Positions 1 to 6,934 of a stretch of DNA of 23,081 nucleotides are shown here, in pieces (the stretch's first letter is position 1; the number at the start of each line of letters is the position of its first letter). Source of the DNA: an uncultured Phascolarctobacterium sp. (GTDB lineage Bacteria; Bacillota; Negativicutes; Acidaminococcales; Acidaminococcaceae). Under the pieces are notes generated by a model. It had not been told where the DNA came from, did no database searches, and was given only the letters and a program-made list of their open reading frames with translations. Position numbers and translations under genes: made by a program. The stretch lies in contig USBV01000005.1 in the NCBI GenBank assembly GCA_900553055.1, forward strand, positions 1-23,081. Reading direction: 5' to 3'.

Positions 1-467
1 AGGCTATGGCACTGTCCGACCGCATTTTGGTTATGAAGCTCGGCGTTATGCAGCAAATCGACTCCCCCTTGGATGTTTATAACAACCCCAAGAACAAGTT
101 TGTATTTAGCTTCATCGGCGTTTCCAGCTTCACCGACGTTGTGTGGAAGGGCAATGATGCCTATATTAAGGGCTCCGAGCACAAGCTGCCCAGCGGTCTC
201 ATCGTGCCCGACCGCATGAAAGCCGAGGAAATGTTTAACCTGGCTAGCCGTCCTACCGAAATCCGCTTCACCAATGCCAATGACCCCAACGGCGTGCGCG
301 GCCACGTAATCCGCAAAGCCTTCCTGGGCGAAATCGTGGACTATTTGGTAAAGATTGGCGACCAAGAGGTGCGCGTACAAATCGGTCGTCGTGACCCCGG
401 TCCTGAGGCTGACGAAACCTGCTACCTGCACTTCCTGCGTCCCTTCTGGTACAAGGTTAACGAGTAA
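1..467 (+). CDS. ABC transporter ATP-binding protein, C-terminal part (5' end outside window)
   Basis: The reading frame is open from the first base and gives E-A-M-A-L-S-D-R-I, the stretch just after the H-loop region of ABC ATPases of the PotA/FbpC/CysA class. An ATG at 6 is therefore internal, not the start. What remains is the end of the nucleotide-binding domain (VMKLGVMQQIDSPLDVYNNP, where family members carry the 'G.i.Q.g.P.eiY..P' motif) followed by a TOBE-type regulatory domain (about residues 45-150 of the fragment) containing the FLGEIVDYLVKIGDQEV strand pattern. Such proteins energise import of polyamines, ferric iron, sulfate or similar solutes at the inner face of the membrane. 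The substrate cannot be told from this piece, and the permease and binding-protein genes are outside the window. The gene ends at TAA 465-467. Confidence 0.9.
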   Translation, partial: AMALSDRILVMKLGVMQQIDSPLDVYNNPKNKFVFSFIGVSSFTDVVWKGNDAYIKGSEHKLPSGLIVPDRMKAEEMFNLASRPTEIRFTNANDPNGVRGHVIRKAFLGEIVDYLVKIGDQEVRVQIGRRDPGPEADETCYLHFLRPFWYKVNE

Positions 468-569
468 GCTTAAAGCGTTGCAGACCTAGCTACAAATACG
501 CTAAGGCATTACCTAGACAATTTTATATGGCCTGCGCTACATTATGCGACTTTTGTGGGCAGGCATGCA

Positions 570-610
570 AAAAGCACTACTGTAGGTGATAAGCCTAGAG
601 TAGTGCTTTT
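570..610. terminator. Bidirectional terminator between convergent ABC ATPase and MFS genes
   Basis: A perfect 12-bp stem (arm AAAAGCACTACT at 570-581, partner 599-610) has a 17-nt loop, A's on the left and T's on the right, so it works in both directions. A second, weaker GCCTGC/GCAGGC hairpin (530-535 / 559-564) lies just before it. Confidence 0.85.
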
Positions 611-622
611 GTTATGTATTTC

Positions 623-1804
623 TTATTTTTGCAAATCCTTGGGGATGGGGATATGGGTGGCTACTAGCGCAGCTACGACGGGCAGCCAAACTAAAAGCTG
701 CATCACAAAGGGCAGACCATAGGTATCGGCCAGATAGCCTAAAATGGCAACGCCAAAGCCGCCCAGGCCCACGCTAAAGCCGATGGTAAGCCCCGAAGCC
801 ATGCCCACATTATTGGGCATCATGCACTGAGCCAGAATAATCGTCGTGGCAAAGGAGCCGATAATGCAGAAGCCTGCGGTTACAACTGCTGCCATGGCCA
901 GCCAGGGAGTGGTGGCCGCAGTGATAGCATAAATGGCAGGAATGCTGCAGGCAATGGAGCCTAAAAGAATCTTGCGTGCCCCCAGCTTATCACTGAGCAC
1001 GGAGCCCACATAAGTACCTGCCACACCGCCCAGCAAGAAGCCCGATACAAGGCTGCTAGCAAAAACAGGCTCAAAATTGCGGAACTTCATGTAGAAAATA
1101 GGCATATAGGTAGAAATGCCCACATGTATAGAGGAACGCATGAAAATATAAAAGAGAATCAAAAAGAGACCGAAATAGGACAGCTTTTCCGCCGTACCCT
1201 TGGCCACCTTTTGGGCCTGCTGAGCAGCGTGCTCCACATTAGCCCGTTCATAAGCGCCCATGCTCTTGGTCATCAGACCAAAGACCAAAAGCCCCGGCAG
1301 TACAAAATACACTGTGTTATGGATGCCCCCGTCAAGGCTCATAAGAAAGGTCATCAAGATGGAGCCCACGGCCATGCCTGCATTGCCACCTAAGGAAAAG
1401 ATACCCATATTTTGCGTGCGGTTGGAGTCATCGCTCAAAAAGTTGACTGTTTTGGAGGCTTGGGGATGATAGGTGGCACTGGCTAAACTAATGGTAACAA
1501 CTGTGCAGAGCAATAATGTGTAGGTGGAAACCCAGCCAACGAAGGCAAAGCCTGCTCCCGCCATGGCAGCGCAGACGGGCAAAAGCTTGGGCATGGAGCG
1601 TTTATCAGTAAGATAGCCAAAGGCAGGCTGAATCACGGAGGACATAATGTTTTGTACCAAAACAATGGAAGCAAGCTGCGAATAGCTTAAGCTAAACATT
1701 TCCTTGAGCTGGGGCAGGACTATGGGTAGGGCGCCCGCCTGCATATCGGTAACCAAATGGCCTAGTGCCAAGGCCAAAATGGGAAGAAAGCCTTGTTTTG
1801 ACAT
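623..1804 (-). CDS. MFS transporter, fosmidomycin-resistance (Fsr) type
   Basis: The 393-aa protein has about 12 hydrophobic segments and resembles the Fsr branch of the major facilitator superfamily. The N-terminus (LALGHLVTDMQAGALPIVLP) carries the H-x-x-x-D pattern of that branch, followed by the loop GYLTDKR, the usual MFS motif A position, and a second-half equivalent (GSVLSDKLGARKILL). Fsr-type proteins export small drugs such as fosmidomycin by proton antiport; the natural substrate here is unknown. The ATG start has an AAGGAG site about 7 nt upstream. The gene is divergent from the NhaC-type antiporter and shares a bidirectional terminator with the ABC gene. Family call is firm, substrate is not. 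Confidence 0.85.
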   Translation of the reverse strand: MSKQGFLPILALALGHLVTDMQAGALPIVLPQLKEMFSLSYSQLASIVLVQNIMSSVIQPAFGYLTDKRSMPKLLPVCAAMAGAGFAFVGWVSTYTLLLCTVVTISLASATYHPQASKTVNFLSDDSNRTQNMGIFSLGGNAGMAVGSILMTFLMSLDGGIHNTVYFVLPGLLVFGLMTKSMGAYERANVEHAAQQAQKVAKGTAEKLSYFGLFLILFYIFMRSSIHVGISTYMPIFYMKFRNFEPVFASSLVSGFLLGGVAGTYVGSVLSDKLGARKILLGSIACSIPAIYAITAATTPWLAMAAVVTAGFCIIGSFATTIILAQCMMPNNVGMASGLTIGFSVGLGGFGVAILGYLADTYGLPFVMQLLVWLPVVAALVATHIPIPKDLQK

Positions 1805-1851
1805 AAGAATACTCCTTAAATTAAGCTTAGTTTCATAAAACGTTTGCTTCT

Positions 1852-1880
1852 ATTATAACGCTCTTAACATCTTTAGGCAA
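1852..1880 (-). promoter_or_regulatory. Sigma-A promoter of the MFS gene
   Basis: On the minus strand TTGCCT (1880-1875), a 17-bp spacer and a perfect TATAAT (1857-1852) lie 48 nt upstream of the ATG. The rest of 1805-1941 holds nothing else that I recognise apart from a palindromic AAACGTTT in the leader. Confidence 0.8.
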
Positions 1881-1941
1881 TGCAGCAAAGCCACTGCCTG
1901 CAGCTAAAACACCTAAAACACTTATAATTATAGGGTTTTCA

Positions 1942-1970
1942 TTGCGCAAAAACTTTTGGCTTGGTATAAT
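1942..1970 (+). promoter_or_regulatory. Sigma-A promoter of the NhaC-type antiporter
   Basis: TTGCGC (1942-1947), 17-bp spacer, TATAAT (1965-1970), with TGG just before the -10 (extended -10). The promoter lies inside the 5' part of the longest reading frame, which shows that the real start codon is further downstream. Confidence 0.8.
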
Positions 1971-2028
1971 AACAGAAGACAAATACGAAAAACTCTATTC
2001 AAAGAAGACAAAGGGGATGTGTACTTTT

Positions 2029-3315
2029 ATGAGTAAAACGAACAAAAAGGGGAGCGCCATTGCGCTTTTACCTATCCTAGTATTTTTATTGATTTTTATC
2101 GGCTCGGGCGTACTTACAGGTGACTTTTACAGCATGCCCGCTATTGTAGGCTTTTTGATTGCCCTGATTGTGGCCTTTGCTCAAAACAAAAAGCTAAGCT
2201 TTATCCAAAAGTTGCGCCTGTGCTCTACGGGCGTTGGCGATGAAAACATTCTGACTATGTGCCTTATTTTCCTCGCAGCAGGCGCCTTCTCCGGTGCTGT
2301 GCGCGCCGCAGGTGGCGTGGAAAGCACTGTAAACCTGGGCCTTTCCATCTTGCCGGGTGGCATGGCAGTAGCGGGACTTTTTGTTATTGGCTGCTTTATT
2401 TCCATATCCATGGGTACTAGCGTGGGTACGATTACGGCGCTGGCTCCCATTGCTGCCGGCATCAGTGAGAAGACTGGCTTTTCCATGGCCATTTGCGCCG
2501 GTGCCGTGGTCTGTGGCGCCATGTTTGGTGACAACCTGTCCATTATTTCCGATACCACCATTGCCGCCGTCAAAACCCAAGGCTGCGACATGCGGGACAA
2601 ATTCCGTGAGAATTTTAAAATTATCCTGCCTGCTGCCTTCATTACTCTGGGCCTCTTCCTGTTCCTGGGACAGACCGGAGAATTTCATGTGGAGGGCAGC
2701 CTTGATTACAGCCTGATGAAGGTTGTGCCCTACTTGGTGGTTCTGGTAGGCGCTATTATCGGCATCAATGTTTTTGTAATTTTAATCACCGGCACCGTGC
2801 TCAGCATGGCTGTGGGCCTAGCTACAGGCACCTTCACCGCCAGCAAAATGTTTGCCCATGTGGGTGCAGGCATCTACTCTATGTACGATATTACTGTAAT
2901 TTCCGTTATAGTGGCTTGCATCATCACCTTGGTTAAGGAGCACGGCGGTATCGATTTCGTCTTGAACTTTATCAAGAGCCGCATTAGCGATGAAAAGGGT
3001 GGAGAGCTGGGTATTGCAGCCCTGGCCCTGCTGGTGGATGTGTGCACCGCCAATAACACTGTGGCTATTGTTATGGCAGGCCCCATTGCCAAGGACATTA
3101 GCACTGATTTCGGGGTAACGCCCCGTCGCAGCGCATCACTGCTGGATATGTTTAGCTCCATGGGGCAGGGCCTCATTCCTTATGGCGCCCAGCTTTTGGC
3201 AGCAGCCAGCCTTACTAAGCTCACTCCCTTTGATATTATCCCTTACTGCTTCTATCCCCTGCTGATGGGCCTCAGCGGTTTAGTATTTATATTTATCAAA
3301 AAGAGAACTGTATAA
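2029..3315 (+). CDS. Na+/H+ antiporter, NhaC family
   Basis: Integral membrane protein of 428 aa with about 11-12 hydrophobic segments. The centre carries the family hallmark SISMGTSVGTITALAP, then GAMFGDNLSIISDTT with the charged residues expected in the ion path, and a repeat-like VDVCTANNTVAIVMAGP with a late SMGQGLIPYGAQ. Such antiporters exchange cytoplasmic Na+ (or an organic substrate pair, as in malate/lactate antiporters) for H+. I chose ATG 2029 because an AAGGGG site (2011-2016) precedes it and because the promoter lies at 1942-1970; the longer frame from 1942 (TTG) would start inside the -35 box. Substrate beyond Na+/H+ is uncertain. Confidence 0.87.
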   Translation: MSKTNKKGSAIALLPILVFLLIFIGSGVLTGDFYSMPAIVGFLIALIVAFAQNKKLSFIQKLRLCSTGVGDENILTMCLIFLAAGAFSGAVRAAGGVESTVNLGLSILPGGMAVAGLFVIGCFISISMGTSVGTITALAPIAAGISEKTGFSMAICAGAVVCGAMFGDNLSIISDTTIAAVKTQGCDMRDKFRENFKIILPAAFITLGLFLFLGQTGEFHVEGSLDYSLMKVVPYLVVLVGAIIGINVFVILITGTVLSMAVGLATGTFTASKMFAHVGAGIYSMYDITVISVIVACIITLVKEHGGIDFVLNFIKSRISDEKGGELGIAALALLVDVCTANNTVAIVMAGPIAKDISTDFGVTPRRSASLLDMFSSMGQGLIPYGAQLLAAASLTKLTPFDIIPYCFYPLLMGLSGLVFIFIKKRTV

Positions 3316-3380
3316 TGCATAGGAATGCGAAAGCATATTTTTGTCCTCACCCCCAATTCTGTATTTTTATTTTACCATTA

Positions 3381-3426
3381 ACAAAAGCACTACCCGTGAT
3401 TTAAAATCCAAAGGTAGTGCTTTTGT
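3381..3426. terminator. Terminator after the NhaC-type gene
   Basis: Perfect 14-bp stem (arm ACAAAAGCACTACC at 3381-3394, partner 3413-3426) with an 18-nt loop; T-run in the right arm and A-run in the left, so it can act on both strands. Confidence 0.85.
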
Positions 3427-3430
3427 TATA

Positions 3431-3736
3431 TCATGATTTATCTAATTGCAGAAGCTTCTGCACGTTTGAATTTCTGCAAACCTTATTGAGCAGCTCCTTG
3501 TCCACTACCGCTAAAAAGTTTGCCATTTCCTTCTGGCTCTGAGCCTTTAACTGCTTCAAAAGCATAGTGTCTCTGCGCTTGCGCTCAGCGTGTTCTACAG
3601 GATAGCCTGTGCCAAAGGGGCCTTCAAAGAGAGCCTTTAAAGTATAGCGCAAATTGAGCTCTCCTGCCCAACCATGCCACCCAACAAAAAACCCTCTCAG
3701 CCGTAGCCGAGAGGGTCTTTTAAGCGAGAGTATCAA
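3431..3736 (-). pseudogene. Doubtful 101-codon ORF, possible gene remnant
   Basis: I do not recognise this frame. Its first ~20 codons (SLKRPSRLRLRGFF) are read straight through the hairpin that terminates the upstream QueD-like gene, there is no ribosome site before its first ATG, and no promoter was seen. The later part (about residues 28-101) looks more protein-like: a Lys/Arg/Gln-rich, probably helical stretch (AERKRRDTMLLKQLKAQSQK) and a polar C-terminus ending in KLLQLDKS. The best reading is the 3' end of a decayed gene, or a chance ORF; a short version from ATG 3565 (44 codons) is also possible. No function proposed. Confidence 0.25.
3691..3716 (-). terminator. Terminator of the QueD-like gene
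   Basis: Stem ACCCTCTC (3691-3698) / GAGAGGGT (3709-3716) with a 10-nt loop, followed on the minus strand by six T's (A's at 3685-3691 on the plus strand). It lies 36 nt after the QueD-like stop codon. Confidence 0.8.
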
Positions 3737-3752
3737 TAATGCTTAGGTTATT

Positions 3753-4316
3753 TTATCTTTTTTTGAAGCCGCATTTCGGGCAAACGCCGTTTTCAAGAGC
3801 AATGCCGCACAGCGGGCAACGGTCAACAGATTCTTTAACGGCATATTCTTCAGAAGCTACATTGACACCGCTAGTAAAGGTAATCTTAGCAATGTTCAGC
3901 TTATCCTTCAGCAATGCATATACCATCTTAATCATGCCTTCAACAGTCATGGTTTCCTTGGTAACCACGATGCGGCAGTCAGGATAAGCGGTGCACAGCT
4001 CATTGGAGAAAGCCACACCCTTCATGGTGTTTTGCGGATGTCCATTCTTAATGCCTTGCTTTTCGTATACGTCGAGGATAGCAGGCAGCAGCGGGTCGTC
4101 CTGACGGAGAACGAGAGCGTGGTCAAAATTCTTCAATACATCCCAAGCAATTTTTTGGATCTCATTGCACGGGAATACCATATTAACGCCTGCATTTACG
4201 GTATCCTCTACTTCAATAGTCAAAGTGCCGGTGTGGCCGTGAAGATATTGAGCTTCACCCTTAAAACCATAAAAACGATGTGCATACTGTAAATCAAATG
4301 TAGTTTGACTCCTCAT
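3753..4316 (-). CDS. QueD/PTPS-like pterin protein with C-terminal zinc ribbon
   Basis: The protein has 187 aa, against about 120-145 for typical QueD. Seen: the zinc triad His13 (YAHRFYG) plus HGH at 26-28, the catalytic pair Asp65-His66 (NFDHALVL), and the MTVEGMIK segment (Glu126) matching the usual PTxEN. Two expected residues are missing. The catalytic Cys of the C-x3-HGH motif is Ala22, with a Glu at 21, and the pterin-anchoring Glu of the late K-E-T motif is replaced (KITFTSGVNV). The tail adds CPLC (167-170) and CPKC (179-182), a four-Cys zinc ribbon. QueD makes 6-carboxytetrahydropterin for queuosine, and related enzymes serve folate or biopterin; here the reaction may differ. No other queuosine gene is nearby. 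ATG 4316 follows an AGAGG site. Fold certain, activity open. Confidence 0.75.
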   Translation of the reverse strand: MRSQTTFDLQYAHRFYGFKGEAQYLHGHTGTLTIEVEDTVNAGVNMVFPCNEIQKIAWDVLKNFDHALVLRQDDPLLPAILDVYEKQGIKNGHPQNTMKGVAFSNELCTAYPDCRIVVTKETMTVEGMIKMVYALLKDKLNIAKITFTSGVNVASEEYAVKESVDRCPLCGIALENGVCPKCGFKKR

Positions 4317-4346
4317 TTCCTTGACCTCTTTTCAATTATATTTCTG

Positions 4347-4435
4347 AACGCTAGCTGCGTTTAGAGCTTTGTTATCCCTTCCAATGGATAATACTTCTTT
4401 ATTAATATAATATACCAAAACTTACTTTCTGTCAA
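4347..4435 (-). promoter_or_regulatory. Promoter and leader of the QueD-like gene
   Basis: TTGACA (4435-4430), 17-bp spacer, TATTAT (4412-4407): a near-consensus sigma-A promoter giving a leader of about 85 nt. The leader has two small inverted repeats, TTATCC/GGATAA (4372-4377 / 4386-4391) and AACGC/GCGTT (4347-4351 / 4357-4361). An AT-rich palindrome AATTATT-N4-AATAATT (4450-4467) sits just upstream of the -35. I compared the leader with preQ1-I, preQ1-II and THF riboswitch consensus patterns by eye and found no match. Confidence 0.75.
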
Positions 4436-4684
4436 GATATTTTGATAAGAATTATTAGTAAATAATTTTTCTACATCGTTTCTATTAAAACCACCTCCCA
4501 CAACCAAGAAATACCTTATTATTTTGCGTATAGAAGGGTTACATACTTTAGACGAACACGCCCTTTTATGATATAATAATAACTAATTATTGGCATGCTT
4601 TAAGGATAATATCTTTTAGTTTCAAATAAGTTTAAAAAATGATTTGTGCTAGCTTTAGCTTATACGAAAAAGAGGTGAAGATAA
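4436..4684. other. Divergent intergenic region upstream of the thioesterase
   Basis: No gene is seen here. A TATAAT (4572-4577) on the plus strand is the likely -10 for the thioesterase; its -35 (TTAGAC, 4548-4553, 18-bp spacer) is weak. The ribosome site AGAGGTG is at 4671-4677. Confidence 0.5.
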
Positions 4685-5116
4685 TTGACTAATGAAGAAA
4701 TTAGGGATTACTTAAATGAACGCTGCCTAGCTAATGAATTTGCCAAAAACTGTGGGATGCGTATTGATGACGTTAAGAAGCCACACATCATTATGTCCAT
4801 GCCCATTACGCGAGCCTTAACCAATATTTACGGCATTGCCCATGGCGGGTCCCTGTCCACCTTGGCCGATACCTGCATTGGCCTCACCTGCTTTGTTTAT
4901 GGCAAACGGGTTGTGACTGTGGACATGACCATGAACTTTTTAAAGGGCTTGCGGGAGGGCGAGCGTGCCATAGCCACCTCCACCATATTGCACCATGGTC
5001 GCACCACCTTTATGGGGGAAGCAATTATTACTAACGAAAAAGGCGAGCTGATGGCCAAATGCAGCGCCACCTTCTTTGTGATTGCCGATAATCTTGATTT
5101 GCCTGAGCACTGGTAA
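4685..5116 (+). CDS. PaaI-family hotdog thioesterase
   Basis: The 143-aa single-domain protein belongs to the PaaI/YbgC-like hotdog superfamily. The diagnostic segment NIYGIAHGGSLSTLADTC (about residues 48-65) contains the HGG motif on the central helix, with Asp63 at the position that usually polarises water. Beta strands VVTVDMTMNFLKGL and FMGEAIITNEKGELMAKCSATFFV complete the fold. These enzymes hydrolyse acyl-CoA thioesters, often aromatic or aberrant acyl-CoAs, in the cytoplasm; the substrate cannot be read from sequence. The start is TTG 4685, 7 nt after AGAGGTG; no ATG precedes the domain. It is convergent with the MetQ-like gene, and no pathway partner is adjacent. Confidence 0.85.
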   Translation: MTNEEIRDYLNERCLANEFAKNCGMRIDDVKKPHIIMSMPITRALTNIYGIAHGGSLSTLADTCIGLTCFVYGKRVVTVDMTMNFLKGLREGERAIATSTILHHGRTTFMGEAIITNEKGELMAKCSATFFVIADNLDLPEHW

Positions 5117-5156
5117 AAAAGAGCAGCCCTTAACAGGAATTTTTGATTTACTAATA

Positions 5157-5201
5157 AAAAGCACACTATCGTAGCGGTTACGCTCACAATAGTGTGCTTT
5201 T
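5157..5201. terminator. Bidirectional terminator between thioesterase and metQ-like genes
   Basis: Stem AAAAGCACACTAT (5157-5169) / complementary 5189-5201, extended outward by TACTAAT/ATTAGTA with one bulge, and an inner AGCG/CGCT hairpin (5173-5176 / 5181-5184). A- and T-runs flank it on either side. Confidence 0.85.
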
Positions 5202-5230
5202 ATTAGTATATATACTTGAGGGGACGTATT

Positions 5231-6034
5231 TTAGAAGGCAGGCTCAATGGTGCCTTTATATTTATCGGCAATGAACTTGCGTACAGAATCGGATTGATAA
5301 GCTTTTACAAAGGCTTTGTATTCTGCTTTATCCTTGTCCTTGTTGCGAGCAGCGATAATCATCACAGCCAAGGGCTCATCCTTAGATTCCAAGAAAATAT
5401 TTTGCTTTTTAACATCAAGACCACCGCTCATAACATAGTTCATAGTGATGGCTGCTGCATCAACATCCTGCAAGCTACGAGGCAGTTGAGCTGCTTCCAG
5501 CTCTTTGATAACAATATGCTTGGGGTTTTCGGCAATATCCTTCGGAGTAGCCTTCATGCCCAAGCCAGCCTTCAGCTTAATAATGCCAGCACGCTCTAAA
5601 AGCATCAGCCCACGACCACCATTAGTAGGATCGTTCGGGATAGCAATAGTAGCGCCATCAGGAATATCCTTAACATCATGCACTTTATCGCTATAAATGC
5701 CCATACGCATCAAAATAGCCTTGCCCACGGGCACCAAATCGGTTTTGTTTTGCTTGTTAAAGTTATCCAAGAAGGGCTTATGCTGATAGCTTACAAGGTC
5801 AATTTCGCCATCGGCCAAGGCTTTATCAGGGGTAATGTAATCAGAAAACTCCACAACCTGTACCTTAAGGCCATTTTTAGCTGCTTCCTTGGCCGCTGCT
5901 TCCACTACCTCGGCATGGGGGCCGGCAGTAGCGCCTACCTTAATAGCAGCTTCCTTTTTGGCATCCTTGCCACCGCACCCAGCTGCCAAAAGGGTTACGA
6001 TAGCAAGCGAAAATACTAACAGTTTTTTAAGCAT
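5231..6034 (-). CDS. MetQ/NlpA-family substrate-binding lipoprotein
   Basis: The 267-aa protein has a lipoprotein signal: KK after Met1, a hydrophobic core and the lipobox LAAGC, so Cys20 would be lipid-modified and the protein held on the outer face of the cytoplasmic membrane. The mature part follows the MetQ/NlpA fold (VGATAGPHAEVVEAA near the N-terminus; QVVEFSDYITPDKALADGEIDL; PNDPTNGGRGLMLLE; AAAITMNYV). Family members bind methionine and deliver it to the MetNI permease. No ATPase (metN) or permease (metI) gene is adjacent, so this is an orphan binding protein in this window, and a different substrate is possible. ATG 6034 has AAAGGAG a few nt upstream. Confidence 0.88.
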   Translation of the reverse strand: MLKKLLVFSLAIVTLLAAGCGGKDAKKEAAIKVGATAGPHAEVVEAAAKEAAKNGLKVQVVEFSDYITPDKALADGEIDLVSYQHKPFLDNFNKQNKTDLVPVGKAILMRMGIYSDKVHDVKDIPDGATIAIPNDPTNGGRGLMLLERAGIIKLKAGLGMKATPKDIAENPKHIVIKELEAAQLPRSLQDVDAAAITMNYVMSGGLDVKKQNIFLESKDEPLAVMIIAARNKDKDKAEYKAFVKAYQSDSVRKFIADKYKGTIEPAF

Positions 6035-6050
6035 AATCTCTAGCTCCTTT

Positions 6051-6113
6051 CAGTATTATACATACTGTAAAATTTATAACACCTATAATACCTCTAGGTT
6101 AACTAGATGTCAA
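6051..6113 (-). promoter_or_regulatory. Promoter of the metQ-like gene with two operator-like palindromes
   Basis: TTGACA (6113-6108), 17-bp spacer and TATTAT (6090-6085) on the minus strand. Palindrome 1, TCTAG-N5-CTAGA (6093-6107), fills the spacer between the two boxes. Palindrome 2, CAGTAT-N5-ATACTG (6051-6067), lies in the leader just before the ribosome site. No S-box (SAM) or T-box leader was seen; the leader is only about 45 nt. Confidence 0.75.
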
Positions 6114-6380
6114 TAGTTTTTTCTCACTTTCAAAGAAAAAATCTACTAATCCAGTAGTTTTATAAACTTTTTAACAAATCCGTTATTCGAGAATGACTTA
6201 ACAGATGCTTATTTGGGTACTGTCAATAGTTTTGTAGAAGCTTTATTTGATAAATCAACTATGCTGCTTTCCATAGTACTACTCCGTCTTTTGCTACATT
6301 CTTAAAAAAGGGCAACACATTACCCCATTTCTGAAGCTCCTCATCTTGTATATCCACTATAGAAAAAACTTTATTATACA
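6114..6380. other. Intergenic stretch between metQ-like and Nudix genes
   Basis: No intact gene is seen. The part next to the Nudix gene is annotated separately as a possible relic; the rest (6114-6270) is AT-rich with no structure I could support. Confidence 0.5.
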
Positions 6381-6394
6381 CTACCCTTTACAAT
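6272..6394 (-). pseudogene. Possible relic of a small protein gene (C-terminus only)
   Basis: On the minus strand, after the Nudix stop, an open frame without a start codon reads ...IVDIQDEELQKWGNVLPF and then FFKNVAKDGVVLWKAA before a TAG at about 6272-6274. The ending 'NVAKDGVVLWK' recalls the C-termini of minimal nucleotidyltransferases (MNT-type, 'I..eGvvLy'), but the fragment is too short to decide. It overlaps the end of the Nudix gene in another frame, which argues for decay or chance. Confidence 0.2.
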
Positions 6395-6791
6395 AGCAGG
6401 CAACAATCTTTTCTAATATAGGGTAATCGGCTGGAGCCCAATCCAAAGTGTGCATATCTTCTGGCAGCATCCATTTGGCATCCACGTGCTCTTTTACAAC
6501 GAATTTGGGATGAGCCAATTTGCATAAATAACAGTGCATAGTGATGGCAAAATCTGGATAGGTGTGGTTGATGGTCATAAAATAGTCCTGTTCAGAAATG
6601 TTGATATGCATATCCATTTCTTCCCGCAGCTCACGCTCCAGAGCGGTATGGTTGTCCTCACCAGCTTCCACCTTGCCACCAGGAAATTCATATTTAAAGC
6701 TTACATATTCGTATTTACTGTGGCCACGCTGCATACACAGAATCTTACCCTCGTGCTCGATAATAGCAGCCACTACCTCTAAATGCTTCAA
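6381..6791 (-). CDS. Nudix hydrolase, MutT/NudG-like
   Basis: From the TTG at 6791 the protein has 136 aa, the usual size for NudG/MutT-like pyrophosphohydrolases. It begins MKHLEVVAAIIEHEGKILCMQRG, and FEFPGGK-like residues (YEFPGGKVEAGE) lead into a complete Nudix box G-x5-E-x7-REL-x-EE (GKVEAGE ... ALERELREEMDM). Such enzymes hydrolyse oxidised or non-canonical nucleoside triphosphates (8-oxo-dGTP, 5-hydroxy-CTP and the like). I prefer TTG 6791 to the ATG at 6860: AAGGGAG sits 7 nt before the TTG, the homologous region begins there, and an extended -10 (TGCTATAAT) falls at 6842-6834, inside the longer frame. Substrate is not determined. Confidence 0.85.
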   Translation of the reverse strand: MKHLEVVAAIIEHEGKILCMQRGHSKYEYVSFKYEFPGGKVEAGEDNHTALERELREEMDMHINISEQDYFMTINHTYPDFAITMHCYLCKLAHPKFVVKEHVDAKWMLPEDMHTLDWAPADYPILEKIVACYCKG

Positions 6792-6833
6792 TTTACTCGC
6801 TCCCTTCGTGATAAAAGAAACATACTCTGAAAA

Positions 6834-6842
6834 ATTATAGCA
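6834..6842 (-). promoter_or_regulatory. Extended -10 promoter of the Nudix gene
   Basis: TGC-TATAAT on the minus strand (TATAAT at 6839-6834). The -35 (ACATGA at 6862-6857) is poor, as is common when the extended -10 is present. It gives a leader of about 35 nt to the TTG start. Confidence 0.6.
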
Positions 6843-6934
6843 GACAATAATAATATTCATGTAGCCAAATTCTTGTTCGCAGGCAGGAAAATAACCAGCA
6901 CAAGTAATCCTTTACCTTATATAGCAAAATACTT

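Noticed and set aside
4317..4400. preQ1 or THF riboswitch before the QueD-like gene
   Set aside because: The leader has only two short stems and none of the conserved loop sequences of these classes.
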